Positions 50,120 through 60,728 of a stretch of DNA of 64,000 nt are shown here, piece by piece. The notes beneath the pieces were generated by a model, which saw only the letters and a list, made by a program, of their open reading frames with translations, was not told the DNA's origin and searched no databases. Source of the DNA: Blastobasis lacticolella. Its lineage: Eukaryota; Arthropoda; Insecta; Lepidoptera; Blastobasidae. Each line of letters begins with the position of its first letter. Position 1 is the first letter of the stretch. The stretch is taken from contig LR990044.1 in the NCBI GenBank assembly GCA_905147135.1, positions 4,406,122 through 4,470,121 on the forward strand, written 5' to 3'. The translations under genes were made by a program, and so were the position numbers.

Positions 50120-50128
50120 TATTTATAG
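50120..50128 (-). promoter_or_regulatory. TATA box of the small basic gene
   Basis: CTATAAATA on the minus strand, within a GC-rich promoter (GGCGCC on both sides), 84 bp before the ATG. Transcription would start near 50090. Confidence 0.55.
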
Positions 50129-50267
50129 GCGCCTCACCACGCTTGATGGATATATCGCTGTCTCACTTACATATCGTCTTCTCTTTCTCTCGTACAAGTT
50201 TTGCTCTCTATTAATTTTGGTCAGTGTTATGTTAATTCTACGTGGTTGTTCTTGTGTCATTTATTTC

Positions 50268-50520
50268 ACATCACAGCCCGTAACAGTCCACTGCAGGACT
50301 TAGGGCCTCTCCCACGAAAGGGGGATTGTTGCCATAATCTCCACGCTTGGCAGGCGGGTTGGAGATCGCAGTGTTTAAATATAACAATGGAAAATGCTGC
50401 TGCCCATTCTCCAGACTACGGAGACTCTTGATCTTTTCCTCAAAAAAATTAGTCGCCTTGTACGACACCCATGAGTGAAGGGATTGGTGCTATTCTACTC
50501 TGCCGGACACCACACGGCGT
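50268..50520 (+). repeat. Lepidopteran interspersed repeat, copy 1
   Basis: CATCACAGCCCGTAACAGTC followed by CACTGCAGGACTTAGGGCCT and GAGATCGCAGTG closely matches 59308-59455 and is a word order I know from many moth genomes. It ends with TGCCGGACACCACACGGC, which recurs near 57583-57600. Confidence 0.6.
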
Positions 50521-50701
50521 CATTTATTTATGTTGACATAATTAAAAATCAAACAATGAGAAACAGGGACATTGTACTGCATTATGGGTACTTGAACTTG
50601 AGGTCATAAAAAGTTGCTTCATTATACCTCGAAAGTCTTGACGTCAAAGCAAGCAGTGTGTCAGAAGTACTTTTTTTTCTGTCTGTCTTGTAGCAATTTA
50701 T

Positions 50702-50719
50702 GAATTGTATGTGGCCCTG
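50702..50719 (-). repeat. Partial copy of the histone-type 3' end
   Basis: GAATTGTATGTGGCCCTG (plus strand) is identical to 49752-49769, which covers the downstream flank and the 3' arm of the stem-loop. The 5' arm of the stem is absent here (TGATTTAACT follows). It looks like a relic of a second copy. Confidence 0.5.
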
Positions 50720-50739
50720 TGATTTAACTCCATTACATT

Positions 50740-51664
50740 ATTTTCTTTGTTCAATAAATAAATTTTGACTTTGACTTTTTTCGTTACGAAAAGTTATGTA
50801 AATAGGATATCCAGGTTAGGCCATCTACGCGCCAGTCAAGGCAGCTACATTGCCAAAATTTACCTAATAAATTAGTCGAATTCAGTTTTATAGACGAATG
50901 TTTGCTAAAATATCCTTTCAACTATTATGTTCGATTTAGGAATTGTGTTGTTTTTCTTCCTAGCCACTAAAGCCTTTTCAGATAAATAAACAAAAGTAAC
51001 ACGGCAAAATATTCCACAGACATGCATTAATTTCTGCGATTGCCTCATGCTTTTGCACGCTCTACGTATAAATGGATAAAATCTGCAATAGGTAAACCTG
51101 GTGTTTTCCAAGATCATGTACTTTCAAAGAAATCTAAGTAGTCCACCGATATTATTTTGTCTCCGTGTGACAAATAAAAGTGATATTAAATATTGAATAT
51201 GTATCCAGAGCCCTGCAAGGCTTAGCGAACCTGGCTGTTGTATATAAATAACGCAAATTGCATTGATTGAGACATCCACCATACCTACCGTTACCCAACA
51301 ACGGAACACAAAGTTGCGAATCCATGAAACCGTTACCCGGTTGCAATGTGCGGCTTTTCATACGGAGGCGCATGCCCTTGATCGTTTATCATTAAATATG
51401 TATCAAAGTGCTTATGAACCTAGGGCAGGTTTTTTCGTTAAACCTAAAATATGCGTAAATTTTTAAAATTTTAAATGGTCTTCTCTGTCTGACTAACGTG
51501 GCAGACATTGTTGCCTGTAGCTATCTGATTTTATTCGCAAATATATTGATTAAAGAAAATATATTATTTACATTTATTTATAAGCCCTATTTCAGCTCAT
51601 AATAAACTTCATAGAAATCTACGCGATTGGGTTATCGACGAACAGATCTAAACAAATGCGACAA
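50740..51664. other. Intergenic, no gene seen
   Basis: AT-rich; no supported ORF or element. Confidence 0.35.
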
Positions 51665-52000
51665 TACCTAAGTATGATAATATGAGTAAAACACTTGCGG
51701 GGATCGCTTGATAATGCTTTACCGAGCGCGCTCCATACAAACGTAGTTTGATCATAATTTCAATAATACGCTATCGAAGACAATGGAATATTGTAGACGT
51801 TATTGTGCGCTTAAGGTTTGTCAGATTTTCGTTAAAATATTTAGTTTCAACATTGCACGGGATTCCATTTTGTGTGCAAATCTTTACCTGTTATTTACTT
51901 TCGTATGGTATTTCCCTGTTATTATGTTTAAAAAGAGTCCAAACCGAACTCTTCCAGGTACCTAAACAAGAAGACACGTGCCACTTGCAGTGGCACGGCA
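51665..52000 (+). repeat. Interspersed repeat R, copy 2 (empty sites)
   Basis: Aligns with 34929-36400 once the TRIM and MITE are removed: ACCTAAGTATGAT start, GGGGATCGCTTGATAA, CAATGGAATATTGTAGACGT, TTCCAGGTACCTAAACAA. It shows the uninterrupted TRIM target (TATGAGTAAAACAC) and MITE target (GGTATTTCC). Confidence 0.65.
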
Positions 52001-52002
52001 AA

Positions 52003-52110
52003 ATCAATAATAAATAAATAAATAGTGTACTAATGCACACAACGCCATCTAGCCCCAAACTAAGCAAAGTCATTTGAACTTGAGACTTTGTGCTTAAAAA
52101 GTACCTATCC
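52003..52110 (-). mobile_element. Truncated SINE 3' body
   Basis: On the minus strand it contains TTAGTTTGGGGCTAGATGGC followed by GTTGTGTG and ends in TATTTATTTATTTATTATTG, the 3' body of the SINE family at 32946-33158. The tRNA-like head is missing. Confidence 0.5.
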
Positions 52111-52391
52111 TCCTCACTAACTCCTAAACATAAAAGAATAAATCAGAAAACAAAATGCGCTTTCTTCCTTTGTTTTCATCCACGGAATTCCGAGAGTAAA
52201 ACTATATGCCTACCTATTTTTATAAACACAAACCGTACGGACTGAGTACCGTAAAATATTTATGATGGTAGTAGGCATGGTTAATTATTATGAATATATT
52301 TAAAAATTAGCAAATAATTCTAATAAAAATTCATAGATTTTCGTTTATCACGTTTTAATATTTTTTGGTATCTGATAATATTTTTATGTGT

Positions 52392-54685
52392 AATATGGCA
52401 TCTCCCCTCAACACCTCAAGGACCTCACCAGCCACGGTGTGGGCATGGCCGGCGACCACGTCATCTCAGCCCTAACCGGGCTGGTGAATGTCATGCTAGA
52501 GGGGAATGTGTGCCAGGAAGTGACACCGATCCTATACGGGGCTAATTTAATAGCCCTGACTAAGAAAGACGGAGGCGTACGTCCGATCGCTGTAGGTTTC
52601 ACCCTGCGGCGATTGGCTGCCAAAATTTGTGTTCGGCTAACTCGTTCTAAATTCCAGTCTCTTTTCGAACCCGTACAGGTTGGCTTCGGAACCCGCGGAG
52701 GCTGCGAGGCAACGGTCCATGCCGTACGCACCTTCACGCAAGACGATCTGTGCGAGGTGATACTTAAATTAGATGTAAAAAATGCTTTTAATTCGGTAAA
52801 CAGGGACACCCTCCTGAATAAAATTAAACTGCATGTTCCGGAGATTTATAATTTTATGCTACAGTGTTATCACTGTCCTTCAAAATTATTGCACAAAAAT
52901 AATGAAATTCTTTCGGCCGTGGGGTGTCAGCAGGGTGATCCACTCGGTCCAGCCATCTTCAGTTTGGCCATAAATTCGATAATCTACAGTGTCAAATCAA
53001 AATTAAATGTATGGTACCTGGACGACGGTACCATAGCTGGGGATGCTCAGACTGTCCTAACTGATTAAGAAATGGTAAAACACAATTTTGACCTCATTGG
53101 TTTGGAACTAAATTTTAATAAATGTGAACTCTTCATTTCTGAAAAAATAGACACAACCTTGGCACAATCCATAATCCAAAATTTTAATAGCGTAGCCCCA
53201 AACATAAAAATACTCACAAAAGACAGTCTGAGCCTTCTTGGCTCCCCTATTTTCGACGAGGCCATTCCACCGCTACTAACAAGTTCGATTTCTAAATTTA
53301 ATGAATTTTCGGACCGCCTCCTTAAAATTAGCAGCCATTCTGCCCTCTTCATACTGAAGTTTTGTCTTTTCGTTCCTAAATTTACTTACCTGCTCCGCTG
53401 TTGCCCAGTGTGGAAATTCCCTGTACTAATCCAACACTTAGATAATGTAATAAAATTCCAAATTGAATCCATCACAAATATCAGACTCAGCGAGCAGGCA
53501 TGGACCCAGGCCTCCCTGCCAATTAGGTATGGTGGCCTGGGAACCCGCAAAATCTCTAGTGTAGCACTGCCGGCATTTCTGTCCTCTATCTATAGCTCGT
53601 CCGACCTCACAGGTAATATTCTTAAAGCCCCCGCGGCTACAAACTGTGAGGTCGCGTGCTTGGCGGAGGCTGAAACTGCCTGGCTAGCTGGACCGAGCCC
53701 AAATTTTCCTCCCACGCCCAAAATTCAAAAGGCCTGGGACAACATTTCTTCTCAAGTCATATTAGACACCCTTATTAATATCTCACCATCTTTAAAAGAC
53801 CGCGCCAGGCTGGAAGCAGTTGCCAGACCAGAATCCGGGCACTGGCTCCACGCTTACCCATCCCCCAACACCGGCACTTTCATTGACCCGACCACTCTCC
53901 GTCTCGCCATCGGTCTCCGACTGGGAGCCGAGGTTTGTATCGAGCATAGTTGTGCTTCTTGTGGAGCGAGTGTTGACCGCCTCGGTCACCATGGGCTTGC
54001 CTGTTCTTCGAGCGCTGGCCGCCTCTCCCGTCACGCCGCGATCAATGACATCCTGCGACGGTCTCTCGTCAGCGCCAACGTCCCCGCAATCCTGGAACCT
54101 CAACACATTGCACGGGACGATGGCAAGAGACCTGACGGGATGTCTATGATACCATGGAGGATGGGTCGCCCGCTGGTGTGGGACGCCACGTGCGCCGACA
54201 CACTAGCTGCGACCTATCTTCCGGCAACCGCTAAACGGGCCGGCGCGGCGGCTGAGATACGAGAGCGCTCGAAGGTGGGCAAGTACAGTTGTCTCGGCGC
54301 CCAATACGAGTTTGTCGCATTTGGTGTCGAGACACTGGGTCCGTGGGGCCCGGGCGCACACTCGCTCTTCATGGAGCTTGGTAAGCGGCTCAGGGAGGCG
54401 ACGGGTGACCCACGTGCCGGAAGCTTTCTCGCGCAGCGGTTAAGTATGTATCGCCATCCAGCGCGGGAATGCCGCCGCCATGATGGGCACCTTACCGCGT
54501 GGCCCTGGTTTTTTACATCTTTTTTAATTTAGTTTAGTTAGTTAATAAAATATTTATATCTTATAAGGGTTTAGATTAGTATATTTTATATGTATTACTG
54601 TATATATTTTTGGTATTTTAGATGTAGGTATTAGTGTATATTGTTATTATAAATGTAAATTATTTTATCAATAAAGTGCTTCTCC
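52392..54685 (+). mobile_element. LINE-J, 5'-truncated, 13-bp target duplication
   Basis: TATTTTTATGTGT lies at 52379-52391 and again at 54686-54698. The element between them holds a broken RT ORF (52403-54532) and a short 3' UTR with AATAAA, ending TCAATAAAGTGCTTCTCC with no poly(A) or simple-repeat tail. The left end is inside the ORF, so it is 5'-truncated. Confidence 0.75.
52403..54532 (+). pseudogene. LINE-J reverse transcriptase with C-terminal nuclease-like domain
   Basis: One frame throughout, broken by a single TAA at 53066-53068 (LTD stop EMVKHNFDLIG). The RT has KKDGGVRPIAVGFTLRRLAA, VGFGTRGGCEATVHA, LKLDVKNAFNSVNRDT, GCQQGDPLGPAIFSLA and WYLDDGTIAGD (catalytic Asp pair). The C-terminal half has GLRLGAEVCIEHSCASCGAS with HHGLAC (zinc-type), then KRPDGMSMIPWRMGRPLVWD followed by AT, and GPWGPGAHSLFMELGKRLRE. 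RPDG...WDAT resembles a PD-(D/E)XK restriction-like endonuclease as in R2-type LINEs (inference). No APE domain remains, but the 5' end is missing. The family is widespread in invertebrates as I remember it; I cannot name its clade. Confidence 0.7.
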
Positions 54686-54698
54686 TATTTTTATGTGT

Positions 54699-56205
54699 TA
54701 AATTATGTGCTCATTCCGCATACCTCCACCATCTTAACAAAGTTTTATCCATTACCTTGCTCTAGGACTTTTCCTTAATACAGCTTACTTAGACTTATAT
54801 CTGTCTAACCCTAACATTTAGTCGCCTTGTACCACCTCTGTTTGGTTTAGAAATACATGTTGTGCTTTGTAACTTCTCCTCCACCCAGGGTCTTGTCGAC
54901 CTCTCATCAATGCGTCAAACCCAATCACGGGTGATGCGCACGCTTACTTGCCGGAGGCTCATTGGGCGTGGGAAATAGGAATACATACACCCTAGAATAC
55001 TACATTTTAAATCTAAAAACCGGATCATTGTCATTATCTTATCATTTTTTAAATCTCTATTGAGTAGAGTAGAGTAGGATCGCATTGTTCAGATTATCTA
55101 CCTGTTAATGTTTTAAAAATGTTCGTCTTTGTCGGACCACAAACAGGTCCAAAGGTCATCAACCTTACCACTTTGATCGCACGCATTTGGCTGATTGGCA
55201 AATGAATGCATCAAATTCAATGCAAATTCTATTTTTTTTATTCAATGTCGGTACATTCAAGGAACACAGGAACACTTATTGAAAGTAAAGTCGTATCGTA
55301 TTTGTGTATCTAGTAAGACTTTTATTGTTTATCAAGATAGGCCGAAACAAATATTATATTTTCGGCTTTCATTGTACCTGCAATTTAGTTTTAAGAGCTA
55401 TTTCTTTGTTTTAAGTTTGTGTAGCATTTGCGATATTGTAGTGTTTGTTGTTCTTCATGTTGGTTATATTTAATGTGTATTTTTTCTGCATGTTCATTTC
55501 TTATTGTTATCTCGTGTCGTAGTATATAATAAGACACGCTAAGTACGAATCGCATATTCTTCTTCTTATCGTGTCAATGATAATTAGGTTAAAGTATGTA
55601 TGTATGTATTTATGTATGTATGTATATAAACATTTATTTTATTATTACTTAAATTTTTCCAGTCCAAAACCGAGCGACGCGGATGGCACTGTCCGAGGCC
55701 TTAAAAATATAAAAATATTATATATTTTATTTTAATATATATATATATATATATATATTTTTTTAATATATCGCATATTAAAAATATAAAATAAAAATTA
55801 TTGTAGGGCAACTTATGCCAAGTTTTTCATGTTAATAGTTTTTAATTTTTTTTTAAGAAAGGCCAAAAATCAGGCAATGTGAAAACAAAAATTGCGAATG
55901 CAGATCCTGGCAGAAACCGTTACGACTAGGACTGTGAAATGTATCAAGTGTTTTCAAGAACATGGGGCACAAAATTTGATTTAAATTTGCATCTCTTGCA
56001 TCCGGATCGATTCATTTATACATACAGTTTTATTATAAATATGACGATGTTCCTAAGTATCAAAGAATTTGTTTAAATATTACTTTATTTTGATGCATTT
56101 GCTATTTTACTTTTTCGTCGAGTCTTATCGTTACGGGGGAAAATGATAACAATGCCAAGGGCGCCCTAAGCCACGCCCCGCGCCCACGCTCGCCCCATCA
56201 CTACC
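54699..56205. other. Intergenic, simple repeats only
   Basis: A (GTAT)n run lies at about 55595-55625 and an (AT)n run at about 55735-55760. GC rises from 56150 at the promoter of the four-exon gene. No ORF is supported. Confidence 0.4.
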
Positions 56206-56210
56206 CTTGG

Positions 56211-56217
56211 TATAAAA
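56211..56217 (+). promoter_or_regulatory. TATA box of the four-exon gene
   Basis: TATAAAA in a GC-rich promoter (CACGCCCCGCGCCCACGCTC upstream), 106 bp before the ATG at 56323. Transcription would start near 56243. Confidence 0.55.
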
Positions 56218-56322
56218 CAGCCTGTTACAAGCGAGCGGAGTTATTCGTGACCCGCATTCCAAGTGGACCACATTTGTAAGCACACTGAGCTAGCTTTTCC
56301 AAGTGTCATTTAATTATTAAAA

Positions 56323-58608
56323 ATGTATCCGTACGCGAAGATCACAGACGGAAGGACTCGTAATTCTGTAAGTATTATACTGTTTATATGTTGTTTCTTT
56401 TAATTTAATAAGTAATACCTATTATGCTAAAACAAATTTTAAATTCGTGGCATTTCCTTGTAAATTTTGATAAAAATAAAATACAATGCCTTTATGTACC
56501 CATACAAAAAACTCATGCATAATAGGATTTTCTTATCAATTTTAAAAATCTATGTTATGTATTAGAAACAAAGACTTGGGCTCCCATTGTTCCGATTAGC
56601 TACCTGGAAATGTTACAAGCCCCTAAAGTCTATCCCAATCCCAGACAACCGCTTGGGATTCCGGCCGAATTAGTTAAATACTTAAGCCTTAGTTGTTCGT
56701 GCAAGGCGGACGCCTTTTTCAAGTTCGGCTTGCCACAAAGTAGATCGTGATCCGGCGATTCCAAAGTAGTGACAAAATCTAAGTTGTGTAAATATGAAAC
56801 TGTATTTATATTTCCAACATCATAATTCTGCAAGTATTATAATTTTACATTTAGATTTTGAGATCGGTTTACATACAGTATATTGCGTGCAATAAACGGT
56901 TAAATAAATAAAAATTGTAAATGGTATTAGACGTTATTTGTTACTAAAATTATGGTAGTTCAAAATAAGTATTTTTTATGACTAATGGTCAAAATTTTCT
57001 TTTTAGATGTAAAAGATGACGAGCCTAATGTAATGTTGTTATTGTTTTTAAAGTTTTATTATTTTTTTAGTTTGTTATTAATTACAACCTTTTATTAATT
57101 ATTGTGGTATATATATACAATTTTGTACAAACCTTTATGAGGATTGAACAAAGATATGCTTAAAACTTAATTTGCTTTAACAATGTAATCGTTTAATGGA
57201 AGTAAACATGTGGCATTTTTCTGTTTAAATCGTTAACATTTTGCTACCATCCATTGTTGCAGGTGTCTACTGTGCTTCCGATGGCCTGGACCCCGACTGC
57301 CGCCATGACTAACCCAATGCCGGGGCCCGCCCCGTTACCCGTACATTCTCGATGGGGACCGGTAAGTGTTTTAATTTCCATCGCCGCATTTTATAACTTA
57401 CTATACTACAATGTATAGTATTATTTTGGCTTTATATGTCTTGCCATATTCCTTTAATCACTTATTTTAATATCTACGTATGGAATGTATCTGACGCATG
57501 ATTGTGATCTGCGGAAGACCTCGATGGCTTGCCCTGTAAATAATATTTTCCTTCTGTGACAATACAACACTCGGTGTCACCCCTACCGGACACCACACGG
57601 CTGAGTCCTTCTTCATCATCTCGACCGTATCTTAGTCAGCGCTTATTTTTTTATGCTAGTAACAAATTGATAGATAGCCCACCTGATGGTAAATTGTAGC
57701 TGTCGTCCATAAACATACTATTGAGGCAATTATTGTTCATGTATCAAACATGCAGATCTATATTTACTTTGTCAAGTCACTGTGAAGAGTAAGTCGAAAT
57801 ACTGCTCTACCGGGCAATTCCTACCTTACCATTCAACTTGTCCAGCTTTAGTGCCTCTTGCAGACATCCTTCCTTTTCTAGGAGTTTAGAGGCAGAATAA
57901 GCTAATAGTGGTAATTATTTGTTGCAGCCGGTTCAGAACAATGGCTGGTACGCGCCAGCCGGCGTCAATGTGGCGGCAGTAAGCCGTGACCCGCGATTGG
58001 CACGATACGCCCGAGCACCAGCCCCCGTCCCCTCACTACCCCAAATCGCGAGATTCGGGAAGCAAGTAGACGTGAGCAATTCCCGTAAGAGGTTGTCGAC
58101 AGACATCCGGGAAAACCAATCCAAGAAAAATAAACCTAATAAACATATGTAAGTATTTCATTCTGTTTTATGAGGGTGTTAAGCGGATTTGCTTACGTTC
58201 GTTTCATTCGCTTACATTAGGATTCAACGGAAGCAATGGCCACTTATTATAAATATGTAAAATTACATACTTTACCACGTACTTTACATAGCGCTTTCTT
58301 TGTTAAATAACTTCCAGAAAATCTTACAATCTTTTACATTAGATTAGGAATCACTACATTCACTAGATTATCTAACATTCTCAATCAATTTCAGGTTTTT
58401 CGGCAATGAGGACGTCGAGGCCAACAAGAAGACATTGACTAACATCATGTCTCAGGCCAACGAGCTCTTCGCCATCGACAAAATAAATAAGGGGCAATAC
58501 GACGCCCTTATATTACAAGTTCGACAAGGCCTCCATCTCATTGAGAAAATAAAACATACTGAGATGGAGTTGAACTCAGTGAGGTGGGCGCTAACGTCAC
58601 GTAAATAA
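56323..58608 (+). CDS. Four-exon gene, 192 aa, possibly derived from Pcf11-like protein
   Basis: Exons: 56323-56367, 57263-57361, 57928-58148 and 58395-58608 (TAA). All introns are GT-AG with GTAAGT donors and TGCAG or TTCAG acceptors; phases 0, 0, 2 join without stops. The ATG is in an AAAAATG context. The protein is Pro/Ala-rich in the first half, then has AVSRDPRLARYARA and a basic KRLSTDIRENQSKKNKPN. A helical C-terminus reads FFGNEDVEANKKTLTNIMSQ and YDALILQVRQGLHLIEKIKH. SRDPRLAR and FGNEDV-type words recall the 3'-end-processing factor Pcf11 (weak memory-based likeness, inference). The intact splice sites and frame argue for a functional gene. It is the best-supported host gene here. 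Confidence 0.7.
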
Positions 58609-58635
58609 TAGCGGTGTATTTTGTTACGTTTTAAA

Positions 58636-58915
58636 AATCCTCATCATCATCATCATCATCTTTCGCTTTGACCATGATCCAGGATTTAGCGATCAGGTAA
58701 TTACAGTGGAGCGACTACCATCTAACCTCCGTGACCCTGCTACTAGAGGAACCTGACCAGCTTGGATCATAGTTACAAATTCAGTTGCCTGAATTGGCCT
58801 GAAAAGATTTCATCATCATGTTTTCCCTCACCGTAAGTGCATCGGTTAGTATTCAACTAATGTACATAACTCAGAAAAGAGTCATTGGTAGATGGCCGCA
58901 GCGGGATTACCGCAA
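58636..58915 (-). mobile_element. tRNA-derived SINE, head-truncated copy
   Basis: Follows the SINE at 12850-13174: ACCATGATCCAGGATTTAGC, GCATCGGTTAGTATTCAACT and AGAAAAGAGTCATT (plus strand). It starts with (CAT)n at 58636 and stops within box B (GCGGGATTACCG), so most of the tRNA-like head is lost. The RTE-like 3' end of the first copy is replaced here by the CAT run. Confidence 0.65.
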
Positions 58916-59257
58916 TTAATTTTCACTTATGTTATGTTAATATTCTGTTATTTTTTATTTATTGTAAGGTATTGAACGACTACCTCTTTCACGTGTTAGA
59001 TTTTTTTAATATTACGAAAAAATAATTATTAATTGTGTTAGTCTATTAGATATTAAAGTATGTTTATTTTCTGTTTTGTTGTGTTTTTGTGTTTAGCAAG
59101 TTGTTTTGTCTCGTGTGAATTGTTTACTATGTGTTTTGTGGGCATTATATTATGGTTGTAATTATTTGGTACATAAAATTACTTTGTTTTAATTTACGAT
59201 ATTTTCCTGCTTATCTACCTAATAGGTATGTAAATTTTTAATTATACGCAGGGAAAA
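58916..59257. other. Intergenic, no gene seen
   Basis: AT-rich with no supported feature; may include 3' flank of the four-exon gene. Confidence 0.35.
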
Positions 59258-59460
59258 ACTAGCAGATATACCGCTCACCTGATGGTAAGCGGTAACTATT
59301 GCCCATCATCATCACAGCCCATAACAGTCCACAGCAGGACTTGGGGCTCTCCTACGAAAGGGGAGGTTATTGCCAATCTTCGCATGATTGAAGATCGCAG
59401 TGTTATAATATAATAATAGAAAACGCAGCTGCCCATTTTCCAGACTATTGTCCATAACAT
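59258..59460 (+). repeat. Lepidopteran interspersed repeats (two adjoining)
   Basis: CCGCTCACCTGATGGTAAGC (59272-59291) is a common moth repeat word, related to 61938-62040 and to 57675-57700. From 59308, ATCACAGCCCATAACAGTCC and following sequence match 50268-50420. Confidence 0.55.
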
Positions 59461-59821
59461 CTACGATTCATGCATATAGATAGCATGCAACAATAATGCC
59501 GAAAGAAGGTGCGTTTGCATATAAATCCTGAGAAATAGGCTAGTAATTATACAATAAAGAGTGTAAAAGTATCCCTGTATCAAGGTAAGATAAATAAGGA
59601 AGAAAATTAAAAATATCCTTACCTTGAACTCCTATATACTACTAATACTATTTAGAATTATTAGTATATTATATAGTAGATTGTTATTATATTAAATTAG
59701 TAGACCTCATTAAGGAAATAGCTAGAGTAGAGGTTGTGCTCCTATAAATATTGGTCTATTATAATATAATTGTGTGTAAAATAATTATTACACTTGGTGT
59801 CAAAAAAACCGTCGACGCCGC

Positions 59822-60728
59822 CATGCCGCCCGTTGCGCGCGCCGCCCCAGCCCCAGCATCGTCGCCGCCGTCGCCCCAAGAGACCCTGACTGAAGAATTT
59901 GTTACTGAGCTGCAGCAGCTGTGCTTGTGCACGTTATGGTCAATAGGGTAGCTCTGGAGTTGACTAACAATAAAGCCTCATTCTATGTTGATCCTCCGCT
60001 ACGACACCTTTGCAAACGATACAGCTCGACGTCAACGCGCCGGAATTCGTACCTGGATCTCAAGCTGACAGTGGGCGAGGATCGTGGGGATCCTCCTCTC
60101 GATCTGATAGTGATAAAGAAGCCGAAATAGTCGAACATTTGTGTTGTAGATGTGTCACCATTTTCAAAATGTTACGCGACTATATCAATAAATGACTGGT
60201 TTTACCACTAGGGTAAAATTATCAGTGGACAGTATTTCACATGTTGCAACGGAGCATACGGGACAAGAGGCTGCAAATCGGGAAAGCGCCACGTCTGGAA
60301 CGGCCTCTCGATGGTTTCGTGCAGGCCCGCTCGGCCCGGGGCGACGCGTTTGCCATAGACACAGAAATGTGGCCAGCTCCATGCCAGCGTCGTCGTGATT
60401 TCTACGGATGGCAAAATGATTTATAAAACGGCCGTGCAACCGAGTGCAACCCTAGTGGATTGTAATTCTCTCTGTGTAGATTCTGAAAGACGTCCAGAAC
60501 GATTAACTAGGATTTGTCGGCGTCGACACAGTACTCATAGGCCATTCCCTCAACAACGATCTAAAGGTGTTGAAGCTGGTACACATGCGGTGGGTGGACA
60601 CGTGCCAGCTGTTCCCTTATCCGCGAGGGCTGCCGCTGCGGCGCAGGCTCAAGCAGCTCGCGTTGGAGCACCTGGGCCGCGCCGTGTAGTGCAGCTCGGC
60701 TGCCCTAAGCCAAATTTAAGTATCTCAT
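59822..60728 (+). pseudogene. DEDDh RNA exonuclease (REXO1/prage-like) relic with PAM2 motif
   Basis: Frames change several times but the order is clear. An Ala/Pro-rich start (MPPVARAAPAPASSPP) is followed by LDVNAPEFVPGSQ, a good PAM2 poly(A)-binding-protein motif (about 60022-60060). A HLCCRCVTIF zinc-type CxxC follows, then GDAFAIDTEMW (Exo I, DxE), VVISTDGKMIYKTAVQP, and TVLIGHSLNNDLKVLKLVHM then RWVDTCQLFPYPRG (Exo II) and LRRRLKQLALEHLGRAV before TAG. These are hallmarks of REX1/REXO1-type 3'-5' exonucleases. No introns interrupt the blocks, which suggests a processed pseudogene (inference). At least three frame changes and a TAG make it dead. Confidence 0.6.
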
